Below are positions 9,338 through 17,536 of a stretch of 64,000 bases of DNA, in pieces. A program made the translations under genes and the position numbers. This stretch comes from Halorubrum sp. DM2 (GTDB lineage: Archaea; Halobacteriota; Halobacteria; Halobacteriales; Haloferacaceae). The stretch is from contig NZ_LR594487.1 of NCBI RefSeq assembly GCF_901686465.1, positions 1,299,650 through 1,363,649 on the forward strand, written 5' to 3'. Below the pieces are notes generated by a model. It ran no database searches and was not told where the DNA came from. It saw nothing but the letters and a program-made list of their open reading frames with translations. The stretch's first letter is position 1; each line of letters opens with the position of its first letter.

Positions 9338-9694
9338 CTACTTTGTCCGTTCGGTTTCGAGCTGTTCGGCGATCTCCTCAGGGTGCTGTATCGCGACCTT
9401 CAACACCGCCTCGTGTAACTCTCGTCCTGTCTCGTTGCGGATATCCCGGTCACGGAGGTGGCGTTTCACCTCGATATCGAGGAAGTCTTCAAACTTCTCG
9501 TGCGTAGATTTCCGTGGATAAATCTGCGCCTGGACGGATTCGTCGAAAGAGAAGGCCGGCTCGTTTCTGTCGTCTACAGCCGACGTGCCCGTATCCTGCC
9601 CGGTCGTCTCATCAGCGTCGACGACGGGTTCGGACTCCTCTTCCTCTGTCGCTTGGTCTTTTCCCGCCTCATTGAGGTCATCAAATCCGGTCAT
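9338..9694 (-). CDS. Small ParA partner protein (putative partition protein)
   Basis: The 118-residue product has an acidic, disordered first half and a more basic helical second half (about residues 55-118). Its start codon overlaps the parA stop by four bases, so the two are translated together. In haloarchaeal plasmids a small protein in this position usually acts as the centromere-binding partner of ParA. No ribbon-helix-helix motif is obvious by eye, so the DNA-binding role is inferred from position and charge. Confidence 0.6.
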   Translation of the reverse strand: MTGFDDLNEAGKDQATEEEESEPVVDADETTGQDTGTSAVDDRNEPAFSFDESVQAQIYPRKSTHEKFEDFLDIEVKRHLRDRDIRNETGRELHEAVLKVAIQHPEEIAEQLETERTK

Positions 9695-10557
9695 CGGTCG
9701 ATCCCTCCTTGTTCGACGATCTGAGCGAGTTCGGCGTAGTTCTCCAGTTGGTCACAGCTCTCGTCGTAGTCACGGACGGGAAGAGCAGCGTCGTGCGCAG
9801 CGTCGATGGCGCCACGGAACCGGATCCCCGGAAGCCCACCGTCGTACTCACCGACGTCGATAGCGTCCCACTCCTCAGGGGTGATGCGGGCGTAGGAAGG
9901 AATGATATCGTCGGCGATATCGAGGGAGTTAAGCTGTTCGAGCAGACCCCGATCGCGGGTGTCCTGGTCGATCCGACTGTTAAGCGCCGTTGGCGTCACC
10001 GCGAGGATGTTCAGCTCGAAGTATTCCCGAGCTTCCTCGACGAGCCGTTGAATCGTATTCGAGAGGCCGGAGTCGTAGCCACTCTCAGGTTTGAGCGGAA
10101 TGATGATGTTCCGCGTGGCGTACATCGCGTTGTCGTTCAGCTTCCCCCGGTTTGCCGGGCAGTCGACGACAATGTAGTCGTATTCGTCACCGAGTAGCGG
10201 GTCGACGAGATGCTTGCGGAGTCGGGCGCTCCCCATCGTTGCGTTCCGGAGTTCGTTCTCGACGGATTCAAGTTCGGTATGGGCCGGGAAGAGGTCGAGG
10301 CCGTCGACGACGTTCACGATGTACTGAATCGGTTCCTCGCTGTCGACGAGGACACGCTGTGTATGGTTCACCTCACTTGTAAACTCGTCTTCGAACCCGA
10401 GTTGGCGGGTCATGTGACCGTTGTCGTCGAGGTCAATAACGAGCGCGCTCCCGTTGCGGTGGGCGAGTTCGCGCGCTGTGTTGATGGCAGTAGTCGTCTT
10501 CCCGAAACCGCCTTTTAACACGCCGACGCTGACCGCTCGTGGTTCTGTTTCAGACAT
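9691..10557 (-). CDS. parA: ParA-family partition ATPase
   Basis: The 288-residue protein has the deviant Walker A motif KGGFGKTTT (residues 15-23) and later motifs of the ParA/Soj/MinD group (VIDLDDNGHMT, then YIVVDCPANRG). ParA ATPases segregate low-copy plasmids by forming ATP-dependent patches on the nucleoid. Length and lack of an N-terminal HTH are those of small plasmid (type Ib) ParA proteins. It is the first gene of a two-gene operon with the small partner that overlaps its 3' end. The region just upstream carries 9-base-periodic repeats that likely act as centromere and operator. Confidence 0.92.
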   Translation of the reverse strand: MSETEPRAVSVGVLKGGFGKTTTAINTARELAHRNGSALVIDLDDNGHMTRQLGFEDEFTSEVNHTQRVLVDSEEPIQYIVNVVDGLDLFPAHTELESVENELRNATMGSARLRKHLVDPLLGDEYDYIVVDCPANRGKLNDNAMYATRNIIIPLKPESGYDSGLSNTIQRLVEEAREYFELNILAVTPTALNSRIDQDTRDRGLLEQLNSLDIADDIIPSYARITPEEWDAIDVGEYDGGLPGIRFRGAIDAAHDAALPVRDYDESCDQLENYAELAQIVEQGGIDR

Positions 10558-10825
10558 AGGTAGGGTAGCTAAGGTAGCTATGGCAGCTGAGCCACCTAAG
10601 GTGACTAGGGTACCTCATTCAATTGCCATAGTCCCTGTTTCTGCCTGAAACAGCGTCTGCGCCGCACTTGAATCTATCCATGCCAGCTACTCTCGATAAA
10701 GTAGATACCTCAGCTACCTCAGCTACCTCAGCTACCAAATCTGCTTATGATAGCCACGGTAGATTTTCCTGCGAAGTCAGCTAAAGTAGGTGCCTAAGCT
10801 ACCTAATCTAGGGGAGCTATCACGC
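10558..10825. repeat. 9-base-periodic repeats upstream of parA (putative centromere/operator)
   Basis: Three clusters of a 9-base repeat lie in the divergent region. Cluster one (10564-10617) has about six units of GGTAGCTAA or variants. Cluster two (10703-10738) has four units of AGCTACCTC, the reverse orientation. Cluster three (about 10778-10822) has degenerate units around AAGCTACCT. Inverted and direct short iterons next to parA are the hallmark of plasmid centromeres, and their position over the parA promoter suggests autoregulation. Confidence 0.75.
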
Positions 10826-10905
10826 TATCAGAGGTATCTCAGTATCGGACCTACGCGGCTTCATCCCGTCGATAGATTTTTAGGATTTCGCGGAAATTAA
10901 AATAC

Positions 10906-11493
10906 ATGGCCGAATCCGCAGTACCACATTCACACCCGCTTGATACGATGCTGGCCGTCTCCGACGTGATTCGGAACGACCGGCTCGCCAAGCTGTATGC
11001 TCGTGTCCTCGAACTTGACTCACCAACTGTCGAGGAACTGTCTGAGGGCATCGAGAGTTCGACGACAACCATTTACGAGGATGTCAAACATCTCGTGGAG
11101 ATCGATCTCTTGGAGCGGGTCACGGAGACGCAACCGTATCGCTATCGGGCGAGTCAGGTTGATATGACGATTCAGGCTAGCGGAGAGACGTTCCAGATCA
11201 CGCCGACACTCTTAGTCGCTCTCGCGGAACGCCAATCGAACGAGAATATTGGCCTCTATATCGACCGCCACGGTGTCAGCGGACTCGCAACAGCGATCGA
11301 ATACGGCCGAGCGTACACGCAGTCGAAAATGAACGCTCGGATCATGGCCCGTGAACAAGAGATCTCTGTTCTCGAAGCAGAAACCATCCTCCAAGAACTT
11401 CAAGAGATCATTCTGGAAGCTGAGCCTGATATCTCGACAAGCCTCAATATTCAGGAGCTTGACGCTACCGTCGACGAACGATCGGACGAATAA
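10906..11493 (+). CDS. Winged-helix regulator paired with a PIN protein
   Basis: The 195-residue protein has an N-terminal winged helix (about residues 15-75, including SPTVEELSEGIESSTTTIYED) and a C-terminal helical part with no known catalytic motif. Five bases downstream begins a PIN-domain gene on the same strand. Such HTH-PIN pairs are frequent in haloarchaeal plasmids and resemble toxin-antitoxin or regulated nuclease modules, with the HTH protein as repressor or antitoxin. A TATA-like GATTTTTAGG about 27 bases before the ATG at 10906 supports that start and a leaderless transcript. The pairing role is inferred. Confidence 0.7.
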   Translation: MAESAVPHSHPLDTMLAVSDVIRNDRLAKLYARVLELDSPTVEELSEGIESSTTTIYEDVKHLVEIDLLERVTETQPYRYRASQVDMTIQASGETFQITPTLLVALAERQSNENIGLYIDRHGVSGLATAIEYGRAYTQSKMNARIMAREQEISVLEAETILQELQEIILEAEPDISTSLNIQELDATVDERSDE

Positions 11494-11498
11494 TATCC

Positions 11499-12032
11499 GT
11501 GTCAGCGCAACTGTTCCCATCTGTGGAGAGCTATATTATTGACGCAAACCTCTTCATCCGATTCGAGCGGCATAACACCGTCAATCTGCTTGAGCGGGCT
11601 GTCACCGAGCAGAATATCGTCCTCCTTCTACCCACACGAGTCTATGAAGAACTCACGCCTGAATCACATCCCTACGAGACTCCTCCGATAGAGGATGCGA
11701 TCGAAGCTGGCTGGGTACAGCTTTTCGAAGAGGTCGACTATTCTAATCCGGTCGTTTCTGCGACGATGGATCTAATTCGTCAGTATATTTCTGCTGCCAC
11801 CGATCGTCCCGAGCACACGATAGAGCAAGCAGATGCGGAAGTGGGTGGGGCAGCAGCAACACTCCTCGAACAGGGACGGACAGAATCGATCGCCATCTAC
11901 ACGAATGATTTGCCCGCGTTCCGCGGGATTGAGCGCGCCCTCTCACAGCATGGCTACGAGGACGCAGTTCAACTCGTCAAGGCCTTCGACTTCGTCACGT
12001 CCATCGAAAACCGGTACCAGTTCTCTGGATAA
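11499..12032 (+). CDS. PIN-domain ribonuclease-like protein
   Basis: The 177-residue product has the acidic residues of a PIN nuclease in the right order: Asp15 in IIDANLF, Glu50/Glu51 in VYEEL, Asp112 in QADAEVGGAA and Asp137 in YTNDLPAF. PIN domains are metal-dependent RNases, often the toxin of VapBC-type pairs. It starts with GTG at 11499, only five bases after the HTH gene, so both are likely one transcription unit. It is longer than a classical VapC (about 130), as is usual for the haloarchaeal HTH-associated PIN group. The RNA target is unknown. Confidence 0.8.
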   Translation: MSAQLFPSVESYIIDANLFIRFERHNTVNLLERAVTEQNIVLLLPTRVYEELTPESHPYETPPIEDAIEAGWVQLFEEVDYSNPVVSATMDLIRQYISAATDRPEHTIEQADAEVGGAAATLLEQGRTESIAIYTNDLPAFRGIERALSQHGYEDAVQLVKAFDFVTSIENRYQFSG

Positions 12033-12096
12033 GCGCTTTCTGACGCACTGACCGCAGAAGATACGGTCATCATTCGTCGTTGACCTCGACAGGGCT

Positions 12097-13398
12097 CTAC
12101 CGGTCACTCACCCGCTGGTCGGTCTGTGAGAACGCCTCGGTCGCCATGTCGGCGCGCTCGGCCGCCTCGATGTGCTGGTAGGCCTCGCGGACCTGTTCCT
12201 CGCTGTTGTCGAGATACCGCGCCGCGGCGGCGTAGCCGAACTGTCGAACGAGGACCTCACCCACCCCACGCCGACCGCCGTGGAGTTCGAGATAGTTGCC
12301 ATCGAGTGAGAGATCCAGCTCGTCGCGACGCTCCGCAAGCGCGTCGTGGGTCCAGAGCCGCTCCATGATCGACCGTGCGCCGTCCGTGGTGAGCGGCTTC
12401 GGCGCGTCAAGGTCGTGTTCAGCAGCGACGATCAGGTCGGGAGCGCCTGCCCGGACGCGCTCGATCGCGTCGTCGTCGAGACCGGCATCGGTAAGACCCT
12501 CGGTAACGTGTGAGGCGAGCGACGGCCGATGGAGCGTCGTGAACACTGGCCACGAGTCTGAGACATCCAGTACCTCCGTGTATCGCTTCAGCGGCGTGAT
12601 GACGGGTTCCGGGAGGGAGGCTTCCTTCCACTCGCGACTTTTTCGGAACACGGTGACACTGCTGTCTGTGAACGATACGTCACGCCAGCGGATGCTGTTG
12701 CGCCCCTCGCGGTCCTCTTTCGGCGCGGAGAGGAACTCTGACCCGCGCAGGCCGGTGTAGGCGACGACGTACACGAGCGCCTGTTCACGACACCGCTGGT
12801 ACGCTGTGAATCGGGCTTTCTGCTTGGCCTGCCATACCTCGCTTTCGGGGTCGCCCCGGTCGGCGTGGGGGACTTCGATCGCGCCGAGCGCGTCGAACGC
12901 CTCAGAGACGCGGCGGTCGACGAACTGCGTGATCAGGTCGCGGTGGATCGGCTCCCACGCCTGCTGGTCACCTGGACGTCGACCGTCGTTCTCCGGGAGC
13001 GGATCTTCGGCGTCCGACTCTCGGGCGTAATGTCGTGGGAGGTAGCCCTGCGCGTGTGCCCACCCGCACCACGACGCGACGTGCGCGTAGTAGGTGAGGA
13101 TCGTTCCGGCGGCGTATCCGGCGGTCGAGAGGTACCGTGCGTAGTCCGAGAACACCGTCGTGTCGAGGTCGACGAATCGAACGGCGTCGCCGTCGACGAT
13201 GCCGGCCCACGACTCCGGCGGTGTGGCGTTCGCTGAGTCAGCGGTCTTGCCGAGACACCAGCGGCGGAATCGATTCAGCTCGCGCTCGGCGTCGGTTCGG
13301 TACGCGCCCTCCTCGCCGGCATCGCCCTTCCCCTTGTCCGTAAGGTACTTCGTGAACGTGTCCTCGATCGGCGTCTCGACGGAGCGACGCCCCGTCAT
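12097..13398 (-). CDS. Tyrosine recombinase / phage-type integrase
   Basis: The 433-residue protein has an N-terminal SAM-like core-binding domain (about residues 10-150) and a C-terminal catalytic domain with the full set of residues: Arg218 in TGLRGSE, Lys253, His373 and Arg376 in LHGGRRG, and the nucleophile Tyr407 in EAYQHI. It breaks and rejoins DNA at attachment sites and is probably responsible for integration or resolution of the element on its left. ATG at 13398 gives a normal length. No tRNA gene or att duplication was seen next to it. Two inverted repeats upstream (13539-13572 and 13662-13679) may be binding or control sites. Confidence 0.9.
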   Translation of the reverse strand: MTGRRSVETPIEDTFTKYLTDKGKGDAGEEGAYRTDAERELNRFRRWCLGKTADSANATPPESWAGIVDGDAVRFVDLDTTVFSDYARYLSTAGYAAGTILTYYAHVASWCGWAHAQGYLPRHYARESDAEDPLPENDGRRPGDQQAWEPIHRDLITQFVDRRVSEAFDALGAIEVPHADRGDPESEVWQAKQKARFTAYQRCREQALVYVVAYTGLRGSEFLSAPKEDREGRNSIRWRDVSFTDSSVTVFRKSREWKEASLPEPVITPLKRYTEVLDVSDSWPVFTTLHRPSLASHVTEGLTDAGLDDDAIERVRAGAPDLIVAAEHDLDAPKPLTTDGARSIMERLWTHDALAERRDELDLSLDGNYLELHGGRRGVGEVLVRQFGYAAAARYLDNSEEQVREAYQHIEAAERADMATEAFSQTDQRVSDR

Positions 13399-13832
13399 TT
13401 GGCATCCAGAGTGTGGGGGTTGTGTCGTCGGGACACCGCTGCGGACGCGGCGATCCGGCTGGAGCAGCTGTGTAGGGAAGCGTCGGCCATAGTTCTTGAT
13501 CTGCCTCGTTTGGGGGAACGGGTGGGGGTGACATAGAGTTTACTGTGTCTTACCCAACTAAGACAAAGTAAAATAGAATCCCGGATTTGCTCGGGTGTGA
13601 GCGCTGATCGATGGTTTCCGGCCGTGAGAGGGCCTATACTCAGCTTGAGACGTTTGGTATATTGTATTCCGCTATACAAAATTTCAGGCGTGGAGTTGCC
13701 CATAGTTTCGGAGGATAGGCCAGTTTTGGGTTAAATTGGCATCAATTCGTGGTTCTTTTCACCGATCAGGTGCTGATGTCGGGCCCTCTTGGTCGTATCT
13801 ATCAGGCGAACGTGCGAAATTGCGTGGATTTT
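13399..13832. other. AT-rich intergenic region with inverted repeats upstream of the recombinase
   Basis: No gene is supported. An inverted repeat has 14-base arms TTTACTGTGTCTTA (13539-13552) and TAAGACAAAGTAAA (13559-13572) with one mismatch and a six-base loop. A second, perfect one is TTGTAT-N6-ATACAA (13662-13679). Both are candidates for recombinase or repressor binding, or for part of an attachment site. The region marks the change from the plasmid-like section to the transposase section. Confidence 0.45.
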
Positions 13833-13890
13833 GGCTCTGCTGAGCAGGGTTGTCACTCCCGAACGGCAGACTCAGCGAAGGTTCAGCCGA

Positions 13891-15471
13891 TTAGTCGTGC
13901 GGGATCAACCCTGAGGCAACGAGCTCAACACACTCACCCGCAGTTAACACGGGTGCGTAGTCCATCTCACCATCCACGCCCGCTTTCAGCAAGAAGTCGG
14001 TGAGCCGCCAGATATTGTACAAGAGTACCGCGAACACGAAGTAGAACAGGCGAACGCGGTAGTCTTTCGAGGAGGTCTTGGCGAAAAAGTCACCTTTGAT
14101 CGATTTGTACTCACTCTCGATTTGCCACCGGCGGCTGTAGCGGTGACAGAACGACTCGGCCTCCTCCGGACCGACTCGGAGATTCGTCGCAAAGACGGCC
14201 GTCCCCTCACCACTCGTCGACGGCACGTACAGGAGCCGCATTGGATGCGATCCAGATTCCACATGGACAGAAGCTGACTCAACGGCCACCTCTTGGTCAT
14301 CTTCCTCCATTTGTTCGAGTACATCCCGTTCGGAGCTGGAGATCCGCTTCGGAATGAGATAGTTCACATCGAGGTTTGAGAGCGTCTGAAACACGCGTAT
14401 CGAATCGAACTCCCGGTCACAGAGCACCGTCTCAATTGGGACGAGCTCTTTCGCCCGTCGAACCAGTCGCCGCACAGTACGATGGATCTGATTCGACGGG
14501 TTCTCATCCCACTCGGAGCTCTCTCGGACCGGTTCTACGGCGAGAACGAGCGGGATATTCTGTCCAATGATTGAGAGGGTCGCAAATTTGAACGCTCGAC
14601 CGTCTCTGTCCTTCGTCCCGCTGACCATCGGCATCTCATTGACCTCTCCGTAATAGGGAATCGTCGTGATATCGATCGCGGCAGTGACTGGTCGCCGGAA
14701 CGATGCTTCAGAGGCGATCACGGAAAGCAAGCGATCTATCGTCTCGTTAAAACTATTCACGAGCTCTTCGGGATCAAACTGCTTGACTGCTCGGAGGTGG
14801 GTATCTCCGTGGGGACCGTACTCCTCGCCCCGCCGATACTGGAAGCGAGTCGCTCCTTGGGCGGTGCCACAGCGGACCATTCCCATGAACGTCTGTAACT
14901 CGAAGAATTGTGTGTCCTCATAAGAGGCGTTTGAGGCCCGGCCAGAGTCGAAGTGACCGAATGCGTGGTCGCGTGCCAGGCGCGTCATCTGGTCAATCTT
15001 CTCCTGTGAGAAGGATTCGTCTTCTACTGATTCTTGGTCTTCTTCGGTATCGTCGACGATATCTGTCTTAGGCCGGACGCCGGGCACTGAGATGTTACGA
15101 TCGTGGACTTCTTTGACAACGAAGTGGGCGGCAGCGTGGACGTACTCGTGAACAGTGTCGTCGAATCGATTCCGCCACGCCCGCGAGAACGCTGATTCGT
15201 CGGGCACTCGACTGAAGCCGAGGATACCGGCTACTTCTGGTTGCCGTGTAAGTCGCCGAGTGAACTCGGCGTAGGAATCACCCGTGATTTCCATGAAGAC
15301 AGACGAAAAGACCATCGCGCGGAAGGAGAGTGGCGCAGGATGCCACGCTGGATACCCGTCTTCGACCGCGTCAATCGAGTGGTCAAGGTTCTCGAACGCA
15401 GTGACAAGGTCTGATCCTTCGAGTTCGTTCCGGATGGCGATCCCGAGTTGGTACGCTTCGCACCGCCTCAC
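13891..15471 (-). CDS. IS4-family DDE transposase
   Basis: The 526-residue protein has the features of an RNase-H-fold transposase: first Asp in AIDITTIPYYG, second Asp in VLCDREFDS, and the IS4 signature Y-x2-R-x3-E-x6-K in YSRRWQIESEYKSIK. The N-terminal part is the usual helical domain of large halobacterial transposases. Length is full and no frame break is seen, so it may be active. Its start GTG at 15471 overlaps the TGA of the glutaredoxin-like gene upstream (GTGA), unusual for an insertion sequence, where a terminal repeat normally separates transposase from flanking genes. The next in-frame ATG would cut off conserved N-terminal sequence. Confidence 0.88.
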   Translation of the reverse strand: MRRCEAYQLGIAIRNELEGSDLVTAFENLDHSIDAVEDGYPAWHPAPLSFRAMVFSSVFMEITGDSYAEFTRRLTRQPEVAGILGFSRVPDESAFSRAWRNRFDDTVHEYVHAAAHFVVKEVHDRNISVPGVRPKTDIVDDTEEDQESVEDESFSQEKIDQMTRLARDHAFGHFDSGRASNASYEDTQFFELQTFMGMVRCGTAQGATRFQYRRGEEYGPHGDTHLRAVKQFDPEELVNSFNETIDRLLSVIASEASFRRPVTAAIDITTIPYYGEVNEMPMVSGTKDRDGRAFKFATLSIIGQNIPLVLAVEPVRESSEWDENPSNQIHRTVRRLVRRAKELVPIETVLCDREFDSIRVFQTLSNLDVNYLIPKRISSSERDVLEQMEEDDQEVAVESASVHVESGSHPMRLLYVPSTSGEGTAVFATNLRVGPEEAESFCHRYSRRWQIESEYKSIKGDFFAKTSSKDYRVRLFYFVFAVLLYNIWRLTDFLLKAGVDGEMDYAPVLTAGECVELVASGLIPHD

Positions 15472-15707
15472 GAGTACGTGTTCTCAAGGTATGTGACGAT
15501 GTCGTCGCTCTCCGCCATTCCTTCGACCCCATGCTCGGAGTCGACAAGAACCGGGACCCCGGATTGACCGCTCACCGATTTCACTTTGAACCGGAGGAAC
15601 CGGAAAGGGAGGACGTTGTGAGATTTGTAGTCGAGACCGAACCCCTCCAGCTTCCGTTCGACTTTTGCGCAGTACGGACAGCCGGGGAGTCGATAGAGTT
15701 CCAGCAT
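15468..15707 (-). CDS. Glutaredoxin-like thiol protein
   Basis: This 79-residue protein has the thioredoxin fold's N-terminal CPYC motif (LPGCPYCAKVERKLEG) and the VPVL and ESDDIVTYL segments that form the rest of the glutaredoxin site. Such proteins reduce small disulfides or carry glutathione-like thiols; in haloarchaea the partner would be gamma-glutamylcysteine. I chose ATG 15707, which gives the usual domain length; ATG 15764 would add 19 residues. It lies downstream of merA on the same strand with 292 bases between, so it might help mercury detoxification. Its stop overlaps the transposase start. Confidence 0.8.
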   Translation of the reverse strand: MLELYRLPGCPYCAKVERKLEGFGLDYKSHNVLPFRFLRFKVKSVSGQSGVPVLVDSEHGVEGMAESDDIVTYLENTYS

Positions 15708-15999
15708 TGAATCTCGATCGAGAGGAGAAAGGGTAACAGTAAAATTCCGTTGCTGATCCGACATTCGGTCGCACGAGCGTGGATGACGGTTCGATAGCAA
15801 GACGAAGAGACTGAACGGCCCCGATCTGTTTCCGGACTGAGGCTCGAGAAGGACTGTCCCGAGACACACTCCTTCTGTGAGGGACTGAAAACGGGTTTCA
15901 GCCTGTTGAAAAGGCCGAACGGCTTGAAGGCAACATCGACTCTCGTGAGCTGGGTAGCTTCGAGATCAACCACCGGGTCCTGGAGGACCGAACGGCAAC

Positions 16000-17454
16000 T
16001 CACTCGACGCAACAGCTCATCGTTGACGTATCCCGGCGGAACGCCTGACAGGCCTGCTTGAACGCCTCAGAGAACGTCGGGAAGGGATGGATCGTGTCGA
16101 TGATATCGTCGACAGTCAGCTCGAATTTCACCGCCAGCGTCGCCTCCATGATCATGTCGGCTGCCCGTGGCCCGACCATGTGGACGCCGACGATCTCATC
16201 GGTCTCGTGGTCTGTCACCACTTGGACCAGTCCGTCCGTGTTCTCGACGGCCTTCGCTCGGGGGATGTCCTCCATCTGAACGGTTCGGCAGGCACAGGTG
16301 CCGTGCTCGTCCATGTACTCCAGTTCGGTCGTGCCGACGGTGGCGACCTCGGGACTGGTGAACACGACCGCTGGGACGGCGTCGTAGTCGATGGTGGCGC
16401 CTCCGCTGCCGAACGCGTTCTTGACGGCGTGGTTGCCCTCCTTGGCGGCGACCGTCTCGAGTTCGGGCTCACCGATCACGTCGCCGGCGGCGTACACGTC
16501 CGGGTTCGTCGTCTGGTAGTGTCCGTCGACGCGGACCGTCCCGTTGTCGTTTGTCTCGACGCCGACTGCGTCGAGGCCGATGTTCTCGCTGTTCGGTTGT
16601 ACGCCGGTCGCGACGAACAGCGCATCCGCGGTGAACACCTGCGAGTCGCCATTGACGACAGTTTCGACGGTAGCGCCCTGCGGGACGGCTTCGGCGCCGC
16701 CGTCGGTCGCCGGCGACCGAACTCGCTCGAACTCGTTGCCGGTCACCACATCGATGCCCTCCTCGCGGAAGGCCCGTTGCATCTCCCGGCCGAACTGGCC
16801 CTCCATCCCGGAGAGCACGCGCTCGGAGCGCTGAAGGATCGTCACGTCGACGCCGACGCGGTGGAGGATCTGGCCCCATTCGAGCGCGATGTATCCGCCG
16901 CCGATCATGATGATGCTCTCGGGGAGGTCGCGTTCTTCGAGGATGGTCTCGCTCGTGTAGTAGTCGACGGCATTGAGGCCGTCGATGGGCGGTGCCCAAG
17001 GGGAACTGCCCGTCGCGACGAGCGCCTTCCCCCCGGTGATGCGCGTGCCTTCGTCGGGGCCGTCGACGATTTCGATGGTCGTGTCCTCGACCAACTCGCC
17101 GTATCCTTCGGAGACGTCGGTCTCGAAGTGCTCGGCGACATCGACGTAGTTCTCCCGTCGGAACCGTCCGACGAGGTCGTCGGTGCCGTCGAGTGCCTCG
17201 CCCCAGTCGACGGTCGGTTCCTCGGAATACGTGACGGCGTCGAAGGGGTTGTCCGACGCCGCGGCCCCGCTTTCGGCGACGGCGAGCAGATGCTTGCTCG
17301 GGACGCAGCCGACGTTGACGCAGGTACCGCCGATCGGCAGCCCGGTGTTCACAATCGCCGTCGAGAGGTCCCGCTGGCTGGCTTCGGTGATCGCCGCGAA
17401 CGCTGCGGCACCCCCACCGAGAATCACGAGATCGTAGTCTGTCGTACTGGTCAT
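16000..17454 (-). CDS. merA: Mercuric reductase (class I flavoprotein disulfide reductase)
   Basis: The 484-residue protein reduces Hg(II) to volatile Hg(0) with NADPH. It has the FAD motif ILGGGAAAF near the N terminus, the redox pair Cys45/Cys50 in GGTCVNVGCVPSK (a MerA-type signature), a central NAD(P) motif IGGGYIALEWGQ, and the C-terminal vicinal cysteines Cys481-Cys482 (SCCVE) that bind mercury and separate MerA from lipoamide dehydrogenase. The N-terminal heavy-metal domain found in many MerA proteins is missing. ATG 17454 starts directly at the Rossmann fold; a longer frame adds non-coding-like residues. A divergent HxlR-type gene probably regulates it. Confidence 0.9.
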   Translation of the reverse strand: MTSTTDYDLVILGGGAAAFAAITEASQRDLSTAIVNTGLPIGGTCVNVGCVPSKHLLAVAESGAAASDNPFDAVTYSEEPTVDWGEALDGTDDLVGRFRRENYVDVAEHFETDVSEGYGELVEDTTIEIVDGPDEGTRITGGKALVATGSSPWAPPIDGLNAVDYYTSETILEERDLPESIIMIGGGYIALEWGQILHRVGVDVTILQRSERVLSGMEGQFGREMQRAFREEGIDVVTGNEFERVRSPATDGGAEAVPQGATVETVVNGDSQVFTADALFVATGVQPNSENIGLDAVGVETNDNGTVRVDGHYQTTNPDVYAAGDVIGEPELETVAAKEGNHAVKNAFGSGGATIDYDAVPAVVFTSPEVATVGTTELEYMDEHGTCACRTVQMEDIPRAKAVENTDGLVQVVTDHETDEIVGVHMVGPRAADMIMEATLAVKFELTVDDIIDTIHPFPTFSEAFKQACQAFRRDTSTMSCCVE

Positions 17455-17477
17455 TCGTGTTCGCACTTTACGATGGG

Positions 17478-17536
17478 AAATTCTTATACTTCGAAGTCCA
17501 AAGCTATGGAGTACGTTGGAGGCTCCAAAGCTATGG
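17478..17536. promoter_or_regulatory. Divergent merA/HxlR promoter with palindrome and direct repeat
   Basis: TATA-like TTCTTATACT (17481-17490) can serve both directions: it lies about 30 bases before the merA ATG on the minus strand and about 45 before the regulator ATG on the plus strand. A perfect 10-base palindrome ACTTCGAAGT covers 17488-17497. A 13-base direct repeat TCCAAAGCTATGG occurs at 17497-17509 and 17524-17536, the second copy containing the regulator's start codon. These are good candidates for an operator that controls both genes. Confidence 0.55.

Larger units (their letters stand above)
13833..15915 (-). mobile_element. IS4-type insertion sequence; ends uncertain
   Basis: The transposase gene implies an insertion sequence. 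Candidate imperfect terminal repeats are GGCTCTGCTGAGCAGG (13833-13848) and, on the opposite strand at the far end, GGCCTTTTCAACAGG (rev. complement of 15901-15915); they agree at roughly 60% with one gap. I found no target-site duplication outside these. If the ends are right, the element is about 2.1 kb and carries the glutaredoxin-like gene as a passenger. If wrong, the element ends inside or very near that gene. Confidence 0.35.

Noticed and set aside
12097-13832. tRNA gene as integration site beside the recombinase
   Set aside because: I found no cloverleaf or T-arm sequence near either end of the recombinase gene, so no attachment site is claimed.
16087-17520. Long plus-strand open frame opposite merA
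   Set aside because: It is the antisense shadow of a high-GC gene; only its last 114 codons, beyond the merA start, encode a recognisable protein (the HxlR-type regulator).
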